From positions 1 to 32,611 of the forward strand of contig JADGJA010000112.1 in NCBI GenBank assembly GCA_027596035.1: a DNA stretch of 32,611 nucleotides. Direction: 5' to 3'. Under the pieces are notes generated by a model, which was given only the letters and a program-made list of their open reading frames with translations, did no database searches and had not been told where the DNA came from. Position numbers and translations under genes: made by a program. Below, in pieces: positions 19,894-28,039 of the stretch. Numbering within the stretch: position 1 is the stretch's first letter; every line of letters begins with the position of its first letter. The DNA comes from Thoreauomyces humboldtii (taxonomy: Eukaryota > Chytridiomycota > Chytridiomycetes > Spizellomycetales > Powellomycetaceae).

Positions 19894-21061
19894 CTAATTA
19901 CTGTAGCGCATCTCGAGACCGCTTTTCTTCCACCAGTTGAGGGCAGCGGCGTGGCGGCGCTTCCGTGCAAGGTCTATGGCTCTCGCACTGTAGCGCATCT
20001 CGAGACCGCTTGCCTTCCACCAGTCGAGCACCGCGATGTGACCATACCTACTTGCGCCGTCCATTGCNNNNNNNNNNNNNNNNNNNNNNNNNNNNNNNNN
20101 NNNNNNNNNNNNNNNNNNNNNNNNNNNNNNNNNNNNNNNNNNNNNNNNNNNNNNNNNNNNNNNGACTGCTTTTCTTCCACCAGTCGAGCACCGCGACGTC
20201 GCCATGTTCACTTGCGGCGTCCATGGCCTGGTGACTGTAGCGCATCTCGAGACCGCTTTCCTTCCACCAGTCGAGGACTGCGACATGGCTATGTCCACTT
20301 GCGCCGTCCATGGCATGGTGGCTGTAGCGCATCTCGAGACCGCTTTCCTTCCACCAGTCGAGAACCGCGACATGGCCGTATTGACTTGCGCGGTCCAGGG
20401 TGTGTTCACTATAGTGCATCTGGAGACCGCTTTCCTTCCACCAGTCGAGGACCGCGACATGACCGTATTGACTTGCGCGGTCCATGGTGTGTTCATTATA
20501 GTGCATCTGGAGTCCGCTTTCCTTCCACCAGTCGAGGACTGCGACATGGCCTTGTTCACTTGCTCGCCTGATAGCGTACTCAGTGCAGCGGATATTGAAA
20601 CGCCCTTTTTTCCACCAGTCGAGGACCGCAACGTGGTTGTGTTCACTTGCGCGGGCCATGGCGCGAGAAGTGTAGCGGATCTTGAAACCGCTTTCCTTCC
20701 ACCAGTCGAGGACCGCAACGTGGTTGTGTTCACTTGCGCGGTCCATGGCGCGGGAATTGTAACGGATCTTGAAACCGCTTTTCTTCCACCAGTCGAGCAC
20801 CGCGACATGACCGCGTGAACTTGCGTGGTTCATCGCTCGGTGACTGTAGCATATCTTGAGACCACTTTCCTTCCACCAGTCAAGGATCGCGACGTGACCG
20901 TTCGCACTGGCATTGTCCAGCGATAGGCGTGAGATATGAGGGATGCAGGCGGGAAAGCAATGAGTGAACCGCAGTTGCGACGCCAGGCGAAGGCAATCGT
21001 CTGGTGGTAGATACAAGAATATCTTTTCGACGATTTCGTTCGGGAAGATTGGTCGTGACAT
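19894..21061 (-). CDS. F-box protein with 29-residue ankyrin-like repeats (interrupted by an assembly gap)
   Basis: It starts MSRPIFPNEIVEKIFLYLPPDD, an F-box of about 40 residues, followed by at least ten 29-residue repeats (G-H-V-A-V-L-D-W-W-K-E-S-G-L core, then a second helix with AMD.AS). F-box proteins with solenoid repeats usually act as substrate receptors of SCF ubiquitin ligases. The frame is open from 21061 to the N run at 20163 and resumes below 20067 in a different frame, ending at a stop at 19894-19896. The mismatch is explained if the gap size is wrong. After the stop, the repeat carries on in degenerate form, so the gene may have been longer. The truncated relatives at 781-1512 and 18776-19012 come from this type of gene. 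Confidence 0.75.
20068..20163. other. Assembly gap (96 N)
   Basis: The gap lies inside an 87-bp tandem repeat. The CAGTCGAG landmark on either side is at 20021 and 20181, 160 bp apart, which is not a multiple of 87. The true gap should be 23, 110 or 197 bases and so on, so 96 is a placeholder or an estimate. Confidence 0.9.
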
Positions 21062-21468
21062 GGAAGGCGGGTGGCGGAGCCAACTTCAAGCTGGATTGTT
21101 CTTGAAAGAAGACTGACCCGAGCAGTGTTACCGATTCCCTGTGTTGACGTGAGAATGTCGTCGGGTTCGGGCATGGAAAGGCTCGCCGATTTGGTTGGAT
21201 TAATGGAGTCAGGAGAGCGGGGGTGACTGGAATCCTTACTGCGGGGATGTTGATGAAGGTTTCCGCTGGGAGTGGAGAAAGCGGGAAATCCTTCAGCGGC
21301 GTGGGGTCTGTCTCCTCTATTATTCTATAGGGTCGTCGGAACCGCTCTAATGAGGTGGCAGTGCCACAGTCGGTTAGTTCACCTTCAGCGTGAAGGCCAA
21401 ACAAGACAATGAGCATGCCGGACCCAACCCCGTTGCCCATCTCCCAATAAACGTACGTCGCGTATCAT
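21062..21468. other. Divergent intergenic region between two repeat-protein genes
   Basis: It carries the 5' flanks of the minus-strand F-box gene and the plus-strand ankyrin gene, so it should hold both promoters. CCAATAAACG lies about 25 bp before the ATG at 21469. No TATA box is convincing. Confidence 0.4.
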
Positions 21469-23202
21469 ATGCGTGCTACTAGTCGATACGCGCCTCTCAA
21501 GCTCATTCTGAGAGTAGCATGTCGGCGTCATGCAAGCATTTACTCCTCCAACGAGAACCTGCGTCGCCACCTCAACCGGCCCTACAGTCTCAGCTCCAAG
21601 GAAGCCCCAGCGGGTCTGGCAGAACACCTGATGAATGACCACAATCACAATACGTCCGTCCAGCGGGACGAGCTGGCCATCTTGCGGCTTCTGCTCGCGG
21701 ACGACTCCAACGCTGCACCACAGGCTGCCAGCAGAGAAGGTCACGTCGCTGTGATGCGACTCCTCCTCGAGAACCCTAGCGTTGATCCGGCCGCCTACTA
21801 TAACTTTGCGATCGGATTCGCGGCCTTCAAGGGACATGTCGACGTAGTGAGGCTGCTCTTGCGGGACCCGCGGGTCGACCCGGCGGCTCAAACGAACCTT
21901 GCGATCCGCACTGCCGCCAAAGAGGGTCACGTCGATGTCGTCCGATTGCTTCTCGAGGACTCCCGCGTGGATCCGGCCGCTGAGGACAATTGTGCGCTCG
22001 GCCATGCCAGCGGGGAAGGGCATGTGGACGTGGTGCGGCTGCTCCTCAAGGATCACCGCGTGGACCCGGCCGCAAATGACAACATTGCGATCGGATCCGC
22101 AGCGCATAAAGGACATGCCGACGTGGTGCGGCTGCTCTTGCATGATCGACGCGTCGACCCTGCGGCTCAAAGGAACCTTGCAATCCGAGCAGCCAGTAGG
22201 GAAGGGCACATCGATGTGGTCCGTCTCCTGCTGCAGGACTCTCGAGTGGACCCGGGAGCTGTGAACAACTGCGCGCTCGCGCATGCTGGCTCTAACGGCT
22301 ACATCGAGGTGATGCGGCTGCTCCTGCAGGACCCACGTGTCGACCCGGCTGCCAACGACAACTTTGTGATCGAATTCTTCGCCTTCCAGGGGCACGTTGA
22401 CGCCTTGGAGCTGATCCTCCAGGACCCCCGCATCGACCCGGCCTTCAACCATGACCGCCCGATCCAACTGGCGAGCAGTCACGGGCACGCTGACGCGGTG
22501 CGGCTACTGCTCCAGGACTCGCGAGTCGACCCGGCCTCCAACGACGACGCTGCGATCCGAGGCGCCAGCAGAGACGGTCATGTCGATGTGGTGCGGCTGC
22601 TCCTCAGTGACCCCCGCGTAAACCCGGCGTCCGAGAACAACTTTGCGCTCATGCACGCTTGCTCCAACAGTCACATCGACGTGATGCGGCTGCTCCTCGA
22701 GGACCCCCGTATTGATCCGGTTGCCAACGACAACTTTGCCATAGTATCCACAGCCTCGGAAGGGCATGCTGAAGCCTTGCAGCTGCTCCTACGAGACCCA
22801 CGCGTCGACGCTGCCGCTAATGGAGACATGCCGTTTCAATCAGCCGTTTCCAAAGGGCATGCCGACGTTGTGCGGCTACTCTTACAGGACCCGCGCGTGA
22901 ACCCTGCGGCTGACGACAACGTGTCGATCCGAGCCGCCTGCAGGGACGGTCACGTCGATGTCATCCGGCTGCTCCTTGAAAACCCCCGCGTCGACCCCGG
23001 CGCACTGGACAATCAAGCGCTTGTGAATGCTTGCGATTCCGGTCACGTTGATGTGGTGCGGCTACTGCTGTCGGACCCCCGTGTCGATCCGACTGCTGGA
23101 GAGAACTATGCCATCCGAGCTGCCAGAGCGGCAGGACATGAGGATGTGGTGCTGTTGCTGAAAGAAGATCCTCGAGTCGATCCGGGTGCTAGTGACATTT
23201 AG
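21469..23202 (+). CDS. Ankyrin-repeat protein with sixteen 31-residue repeats
   Basis: A 577-residue protein. Residues 1-75 are basic and then Asn/His-rich, without a recognisable domain. From about residue 80 it is built of sixteen 31-residue repeats with the core GHVDVVRLLL.DPRVDPAA.DN.AIR.A, an ankyrin-type helix-turn-helix shortened from the usual 33. Such arrays bind partner proteins. No F-box is seen at the N-terminus, unlike relatives in this window. Repeats 5-8 and 9-12 resemble each other in order (AIR, then ALxHA, then an F-I type, then a P-rich type), with 13-15 beginning a third round, so four-repeat blocks of 372 bp were duplicated. The frame is intact, and codons are GC-rich. 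The first ATG of the open frame was taken as start. Confidence 0.85.
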   Translation: MRATSRYAPLKLILRVACRRHASIYSSNENLRRHLNRPYSLSSKEAPAGLAEHLMNDHNHNTSVQRDELAILRLLLADDSNAAPQAASREGHVAVMRLLLENPSVDPAAYYNFAIGFAAFKGHVDVVRLLLRDPRVDPAAQTNLAIRTAAKEGHVDVVRLLLEDSRVDPAAEDNCALGHASGEGHVDVVRLLLKDHRVDPAANDNIAIGSAAHKGHADVVRLLLHDRRVDPAAQRNLAIRAASREGHIDVVRLLLQDSRVDPGAVNNCALAHAGSNGYIEVMRLLLQDPRVDPAANDNFVIEFFAFQGHVDALELILQDPRIDPAFNHDRPIQLASSHGHADAVRLLLQDSRVDPASNDDAAIRGASRDGHVDVVRLLLSDPRVNPASENNFALMHACSNSHIDVMRLLLEDPRIDPVANDNFAIVSTASEGHAEALQLLLRDPRVDAAANGDMPFQSAVSKGHADVVRLLLQDPRVNPAADDNVSIRAACRDGHVDVIRLLLENPRVDPGALDNQALVNACDSGHVDVVRLLLSDPRVDPTAGENYAIRAARAAGHEDVVLLLKEDPRVDPGASDI

Positions 23203-23489
23203 GTTCTTGTTTGCTTGCAGAACGGGCGCGCGAGGATGTTGGCGATGGATGAGAAAGCCAGTACCATAGATTAGAATAAGGAGGGGCAGGTTCGCACTTT
23301 CATCCTGACTGCCCATCCAGTGTGTCACTTGCTAAAGCGAAGCGTCAGAGTCAAACCGGTAAGCAGGCATAAACTGGGATGCTCCCTCTTGGCAAAACCT
23401 GCTACGATATCACCGCCTGCAGGCACGACCATCGCTCGTTGTTTTAGCCAAAATCGCTGCTTGCTGAGATTTTAATTTTCACAACTATC
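23203..23489. other. Intergenic, nothing recognised
   Basis: This is the 3' flank of the ankyrin gene. Its last part may already be diverged 28S sequence, but I cannot align it. Confidence 0.4.
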
Positions 23490-24650
23490 TTATCTATAAC
23501 CGCAGCAGGCCTCCAAGGCGAACAACCTCTAGCTGTTAGAACAATGTAGATAAGGGAGGTCGGCAAAATAGATCTGTAACTCCGGGAAAAGGATTGGCTC
23601 TAAGGGTTGGGTGCATCGGGCCCTGATTCAAAACCTCGGGACTGAACTGGGACTACTTGAGCTTCACGGCAAGAGTGGAGCCGGCTTGGACCTGGGTGCG
23701 GCAGGCCATGGCATGCTCTCAGGCGTCTAGTGGACAATTGACAACTAATTTAGAACTGATACGGACAAGGGAAATCCCATTGTCTAATTAAAACATAGCA
23801 TTGCAATGGCCAAAAAGTGGTGTTGACGACGCAATGTGATTTCCAGTGCTCTGAATGTCAAAGTGAAGAAATTCAATCAAGCGCGGGTAAACAGCAAGAG
23901 TAACTATGATTATCTAAGCTAGCCAAATGCCTCGTGATCTAATTAGTGATGCGCATGAATGGATTAACCACATTACCTCTGTCGCTATCTACTATTTAGC
24001 AAAAGCACAGCCAACAGAACGGGCTTGGCATAATCAGCGGGGAAAGAAGACTCTGTTGAGCTTGACTCTAGTTTGACATTGTCAAAAAACATAGGGGGCG
24101 TAGAATAAGTGGGAGCTTTGGCACCTTTGAAATACCATTACCCTTATCGTTTTTTCCTATTTAATGAAGCAGGCCTGGCCTTCACGGGCTACCTTCTCGC
24201 TTTACGGCCCTTATGTGTTAACCAAGGTTGAAGACATTGTCAGGTGGGGAGTTTGGCTGGGGCGGTACATTTGTTTAAAGATGACGCAGGTGTTAGAGAA
24301 CAGAAATCTCGAGTAGAACAAAAGGGTAAAAGCTACCTTGATTTTGATTTTCAGTGTGAATACAAACCATTTGTAAGTGTGGCCTTTGGTCGCGGGGTAT
24401 TTCAGCTCAGAGGTGTCAGAAAAGTTTCCACAGGGAACTGGCTTGTAACAACCAAGCATTCATAGCGACATTTCCTTTGAATCCTTAAATGTGCGCTCTT
24501 CCTATCATTGAGAAGCAGAATGCTCAAAGTGTTGAATTGTTTACTCGCCAGTAGGGAACGTGAGCCGGGTTTAGACGGTCGTGAGACTGGTTAGTTTTGT
24601 TGAGGATTCTGTCCTGAACATATCTGAGAGTACTGTTGAATCCTCTTTCC
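23490..24650 (+). pseudogene. 28S rRNA pseudogene (3' domains)
   Basis: Many highly conserved stretches of eukaryotic 28S rRNA occur in the right order: AGCAGGCCTCCAAGG (23504), AGGATTGGCTCTAAGGG (23590), AATTAAAACATAGCATTGC (23787), AAGTGAAGAAATTCAA (about 23862), GCCAAATGCCTCGTGATC (23921), GCGGGGAAAGAAGACTCTG (24038), ATCTCGAGTAGAACAAAAGG (24307) and GGGAACGTGAGCCGGG (24554). Substitutions and indels are scattered even in universally conserved places, and the sarcin-ricin loop (expected AGTACGAGAGGA) appears as ATCTGAGAGTAC at about 24621-24632. It is therefore a decayed, non-functional copy outside an rDNA unit, without visible 18S, 5.8S or ITS sequence. Short ORFs within it are not genes. 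Confidence 0.9.
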
Positions 24651-24776
24651 CTACTCCTTGACGATAGACTGTTTCCATTGTGATGACCTTTAACGAATAC
24701 ATTGTCTCTATCATTGACTCCGACTTCAGTCACTCCTAGACCTCAGTCTCAACAGGTTATGAGCCCTGACCGTCTT

Positions 24777-24824
24777 TATAGCAGTGCATGCTTTTTTGTT
24801 AACAAAATAGCATGCACTGCTGTA
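24777..24824. repeat. 48-bp near-perfect palindrome
   Basis: AGCAGTGCATGCT (24780-24792) is mirrored by AGCATGCACTGCT (24809-24821), and the core TTTTGTTAACAAAA (24794-24807) is itself palindromic on the same axis (24800/24801). Only 24779/24822 and 24793/24808 fail to pair. Confidence 0.85.
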
Positions 24825-24833
24825 TGTGCCTAC

Positions 24834-24950
24834 CTAGTGTTACGCGGCTAGCTACTAGTGTTACATTGTGTTACGTTACCTAAGGTACCACTAGTGTTAC
24901 GCCTATGCTACAGTGTTATGTAACACTATACGCTACGCAGTGTTTCATTC
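24834..24950. repeat. Cluster of CTAGTGTTAC direct and inverted repeats
   Basis: CTAGTGTTAC occurs at 24834, 24855 and 24891, with related AGTGTTATGTAACACT (palindromic, about 24912-24927) and GTGTTACGTTACC nearby. This could be an array of protein-binding sites or a decayed MITE. It lies between the 28S pseudogene and the left hairpin of the element. Confidence 0.5.
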
Positions 24951-24984
24951 ATTCCCCGTGTTTCCCTTTCCTCCTCTTTGTTTC

Positions 24985-25060
24985 AAAAAGGGGAAAGTCG
25001 TCAAAACAGCATAATCGTCTTATAAGACTCATCTGCTCTTTTGACCACTTTCCCCTTTTT
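24985..25060. repeat. Left 76-bp hairpin of the element
   Basis: A 27-base arm (24985-25011) pairs with 25034-25060 apart from two mismatches. Between them, a 12-bp palindrome GTCTTATAAGAC (25017-25028) is centred on the same axis, flanked by unpaired TAATC and TCATC. The outer 12 bases are AAAAAGGGGAAA / TTTCCCCTTTTT. The variable hexamer is GTCGTC (24997-25002) opposite GACCAC (25043-25048). It lies 198 bp beyond the stop of the F-box-like gene. Confidence 0.9.
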
Positions 25061-25257
25061 AGGATCTAGCTGGATTCTGTGACATATATGATAGCTGTGT
25101 TGGAGGTGGAGGAGAGGGTAGGATGCAATTCGGGGAGTGGCTCAGTGTGGAGGGGGTAGGGGCGAATTAGGCGCGTGGGTCTTTCATGGAAGGGCAACGG
25201 TCTCCTTGTCAAATACTGTTCAAGCTAGCTTCAAAGAAAGATTATATTATTGAGACA

Positions 25258-25644
25258 TTAAAAGTACACACTAGACGTAAGCAATTCAAAGATCTGGTCG
25301 ATTCTTGCTACATCCAACTCCTGCATCATTTCGAGTCTGTCTTCCAAGTTAGGGTACCACATATAAAGTTCATCGTCCGACATCTCATCTTCCGACAACT
25401 CTTGTTCACGAATTTCTTGGTCGACGCATTGCTGAAACCGCTCATCATATTCGATTTCCTTCAACAAAAGAAAATCAATTGGCTTCTCATAACGCCATAG
25501 CTTGTAACGCATGTCTTCAGCAAGTTCGTGTACGGTGTACGATGTATTTGTAGCAATAGCTAGGTGAAGTTTGTCAGCGGGATCATTCAGATAGTCGCGG
25601 ATCCTCTCGAAGACCAAGTCTGGTAGGACAGCAAGCGACGCCAT
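25258..25644 (-). CDS. Small F-box-like acidic protein, 128 residues
   Basis: The N-terminus LAVLPDLVFERIRDYLNDPADKLHLAIA fits the first two helices of an F-box (shown here in part only). The rest is strongly acidic (ELSEDEMSDDELYMW, then RLEMMQELDVARIDQIFELL) without a known domain. F-box proteins are used by several DNA viruses to redirect host ubiquitin ligases; a similar role here is inference. It is the last gene of the element, on the same strand as the others, 82 bp after the recombinase stop, with its own TATA box. It lacks repeats and is AT-rich, unlike the host F-box genes in this window. The start is the first ATG (context AAAAAATGGC). Confidence 0.7.
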   Translation of the reverse strand: MASLAVLPDLVFERIRDYLNDPADKLHLAIATNTSYTVHELAEDMRYKLWRYEKPIDFLLLKEIEYDERFQQCVDQEIREQELSEDEMSDDELYMWYPNLEDRLEMMQELDVARIDQIFELLTSSVYF

Positions 25645-25680
25645 TTTTTAAGGTGCTTCTATTCATGCAGAACATTCGAG

Positions 25681-25687
25681 CTTTATA
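25681..25687 (-). promoter_or_regulatory. TATA box of the F-box-like gene
   Basis: TATAAAG on the minus strand (followed by CTCGAATG), 37 bp upstream of the ATG and inside the short gap after the recombinase gene. Confidence 0.55.
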
Positions 25688-25726
25688 CTATTCTACATAC
25701 ATCGCATTACGTATCTAATGATGTAA

Positions 25727-27391
25727 CTACTGTGGCGACTTCTTCTTTCTCGGAGGACTTGGCTTCACTCGACTGAACGTTCCCAGGTCTTCCTTGTTTG
25801 CAATTCTAGTGGTAGCGATGGCTCGCATACGGACGCGCAACTGATTCTTGTTACGACGGGCAATGATGAAATGTTTTTCCTTCGCTTCGGCCAGTACCTT
25901 GTCGAGATCGTGATCATGCTTCTTTAACAGCCTCTCAAGTTGCTCGTTTTCTTCTGGAGTAAACTGCATACCACCACCACCGCGTTTACGTTTGGACGAA
26001 GGACTACTTTGGCCAACATCTTCTTCAGTGTCCATGTCGCTTAGTACAATGGTATCGGTCTCACTATCAATGATTGTTTGATCGACGGGAGGATGTTCTT
26101 TATACCAGTCGTCAAGAAGATGTCGCTTGGTGTAATCAGTCTGTTGCATCAATGTCGAATGACCCATTCGCCTCGCTAGTTCATCTCGATCGTCCTTGAA
26201 CACAAGCGTGCCTTGTTCTTGTCGGTGACTTATGTAAATATGACGGATAAGAGAGTTCCACAGAGGCTTGCGTGTAATCTTATTGAAGTAGGAAGTTGAG
26301 GTTCTTGTCCAATCTCCGTGTGTCTTTGTAAAGAGCGGTTTGCTTTGACCCTTGATTTCGACAAGGGCTTCGATAAGGGTCGCAGTTTCTTTGGAAACCG
26401 TGAACGAATAGTCTCCATATGTTTTGCTCGTCTTGTATTCGTGCAAGGTAATAACCCGCGTTTCCGAATTATAGTTGTCCGAAGTCAAGTGGAGATAGTC
26501 TCGTCTTCTGGGCGCAGCATCGTCATATGGTTTGACGCCGCCGTTTTCCAAAATGGTCAGAGACGTGTATAAACATGCCTCGTACCATGCTTCGTATTGA
26601 TCGCTTTCCATCCGATCTGCTTGAAGGCATGTCAGATAATGTGCTCGGTGTTGCGCAACTAATTTGACGATCTCTGGCCAAGGCATAGCGGCAGCCTTTT
26701 CTTCGTGGGTGGCTTCCTGATTGGCCAACAGTTTTTCTTCCGAGATTTCATGCATGACATTGTCGTAGAAGACTGCAAGTTTGTCGTCGAACTCGGGATC
26801 CTGAACTATTCTTTGCCTTTCTTCGGTTGACATGTTTCGTAAGTACATCTTGAGGGCGCCGAGATCTTGACTTATTGAACCTAAGCCATTATGATCTGCT
26901 TCGTGACTTTGGACGAGATTTGCGAAAGACTTGTCGACATCATCTAGAGGCCTTTCTCCCATTCGCTTCCATATTGCCGATGACTTTAGCGACGATAAGG
27001 TTGCAGGACTATAGGGCATGTCTTTGTTCGATAGGATGTTACGCTTGAAGAAGTTTTCTTTCCACGTGGGATCCAAGACAAACGCGCCATCCCAAACTGT
27101 AGATTCAGATACGTCTGGGGTAGCATTATCACTAGTGGTGTGGACATCTTGTTTGAATTGGTGTTCCGCGTCTTGGCTCTTAACTATCCAGTCGACAAGA
27201 AGCGCAATTGCTTCAGGCTTTTTGGACAGTTTCATGACATGTGTTTCCCAAAGTTCGGCGGCTTCTTCACGAGTAAGAGAAAGGGCAATTCGGCCAACGG
27301 TGACGTTTAGGAAGACTTTGCTAAAGGTAACTGTACATGGAATAAAGTCAACGATGTCGCCTAGTACGACAATAGAGTTATTGGCGGCCAT
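25727..27391 (-). CDS. Tyrosine recombinase with C-terminal Myb/SANT-like domain
   Basis: A 554-residue protein. The catalytic domain spans about residues 235-425: box I Arg in APRRRDYLHL (R295-297), a beta-hairpin Lys in HEYKTSKTYG (K320 or K323), box II Arg in LIRHIYISH (R383), then ARRMGHSTLMQQTDY with H411 and the Tyr nucleophile Y420. The usual His three residues before the box II Arg is Ser (S380) here. Residues 1-230 are helical and may include the core-binding domain. After an acidic linker and a KRKR nuclear-localisation-like patch (467-470), residues 475-525 (MQFTPEENEQLERLLKKH onward) resemble a Myb/SANT helix-turn-helix. Such enzymes cut and join DNA at short inverted sites; the flanking hairpins are the obvious candidates. 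It could be related to Crypton or viral recombinases; I cannot place it further. The first ATG was used; a 13-bp TATA motif lies 50 bp upstream. Confidence 0.85.
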   Translation of the reverse strand: MAANNSIVVLGDIVDFIPCTVTFSKVFLNVTVGRIALSLTREEAAELWETHVMKLSKKPEAIALLVDWIVKSQDAEHQFKQDVHTTSDNATPDVSESTVWDGAFVLDPTWKENFFKRNILSNKDMPYSPATLSSLKSSAIWKRMGERPLDDVDKSFANLVQSHEADHNGLGSISQDLGALKMYLRNMSTEERQRIVQDPEFDDKLAVFYDNVMHEISEEKLLANQEATHEEKAAAMPWPEIVKLVAQHRAHYLTCLQADRMESDQYEAWYEACLYTSLTILENGGVKPYDDAAPRRRDYLHLTSDNYNSETRVITLHEYKTSKTYGDYSFTVSKETATLIEALVEIKGQSKPLFTKTHGDWTRTSTSYFNKITRKPLWNSLIRHIYISHRQEQGTLVFKDDRDELARRMGHSTLMQQTDYTKRHLLDDWYKEHPPVDQTIIDSETDTIVLSDMDTEEDVGQSSPSSKRKRGGGGMQFTPEENEQLERLLKKHDHDLDKVLAEAKEKHFIIARRNKNQLRVRMRAIATTRIANKEDLGTFSRVKPSPPRKKKSPQ

Positions 27392-27440
27392 GTTTGCAGG
27401 ATGTTACAATGTTATACTTTAGGGAATCAATTAATGTTAC

Positions 27441-27453
27441 GGCCTTATATAGG
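27441..27453 (-). promoter_or_regulatory. TATA promoter motif of the recombinase gene
   Basis: CCTATATAAGGCC on the minus strand, 50 bp before the ATG. An identical 13-mer precedes the unknown gene at 28003-28015, which suggests a shared promoter type. Confidence 0.75.
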
Positions 27454-27513
27454 CAAGCTGCGTTCTATTAAAGCAATTTTTATCGATCAAAAAAACAAGA
27501 ACTATTTACTACA

Positions 27514-27969
27514 CTATTTCATCATCCTCATCGACCGTCTTTCATTGGACTTCTTTGCGCTTTCAACTCCAAGTCTTTTGTCTTCGTCATAAGCCGTCTT
27601 GAAACTGTCGGACATTTCAGGTTCACCGACTTTGAAGGGCAAGTCTGTGAGACGCATCTCTTCGTATTTTTCAAACATATTGACAATGCACTCGATCTGC
27701 TTGATCAAAGAGTACTTGTACTTGTACCGACTACTTTGGACAAAGGCTTTGAGGTTTTCGAGAGCCGATTTCTTTTGAGCAATGGTGCGATTCCCTTCAT
27801 AGGTGTCATGCATGATGATACCGATATCGAGGACATCAAAAGGAAGATTGCTCGTGGTCAATTTACACTCAACTTCGTTCAGATGTTTGTACCACTTGCT
27901 AATCATATTTCTCATGTCCTTCTCCATTTTCAGGAAATCGTTTCGCTGGATTTCTACGTTGTCGGTCAT
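27514..27969 (-). CDS. Element-encoded protein of unknown function, 151 residues
   Basis: I do not recognise the family. The protein is mostly helical and charged (MEKDMRNMISKWYKHLNEVE, then AQKKSALENLKAFVQSS and LIKQIECIVNMFEKYEEM), ending in a basic tail (KKSNERRSMRMMK) that could bind nucleic acid. There is no signal peptide or membrane segment. The open frame reaches back to 28050 and would overlap the primase gene, but the TATA motif at 28003-28015 lies inside that extension, so the ATG at 27969 (34 bp after the motif) is the likelier start. It sits between the primase-helicase and the recombinase on the same strand, so a role in replication or transposition is possible but not shown. 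Confidence 0.7.
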   Translation of the reverse strand: MTDNVEIQRNDFLKMEKDMRNMISKWYKHLNEVECKLTTSNLPFDVLDIGIIMHDTYEGNRTIAQKKSALENLKAFVQSSRYKYKYSLIKQIECIVNMFEKYEEMRLTDLPFKVGEPEMSDSFKTAYDEDKRLGVESAKKSNERRSMRMMK

Positions 27970-28002
27970 GAAGTTGAGGGAATAACAGCTAAGCTTTATC
28001 AA

Positions 28003-28015
28003 GGCCTTATATAGG
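28003..28015 (-). promoter_or_regulatory. TATA promoter motif of the unknown element gene
   Basis: CCTATATAAGGCC, identical over 13 bp to the motif before the recombinase. It lies in the 70-bp gap after the primase-helicase stop and decides the start of the downstream gene. Confidence 0.75.
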
Positions 28016-28039
28016 AAAATCGGATTCATCGTTATGATA

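Noticed and set aside
21385..22488. 367-residue minus-strand open frame
   Set aside because: It is antisense to the 31-residue ankyrin repeats and open because of the 93-bp period and GC-rich third positions; it has no family motif.
24244..24465. Short open frames at 24211-24465 on both strands
   Set aside because: They lie inside the 28S rRNA pseudogene.
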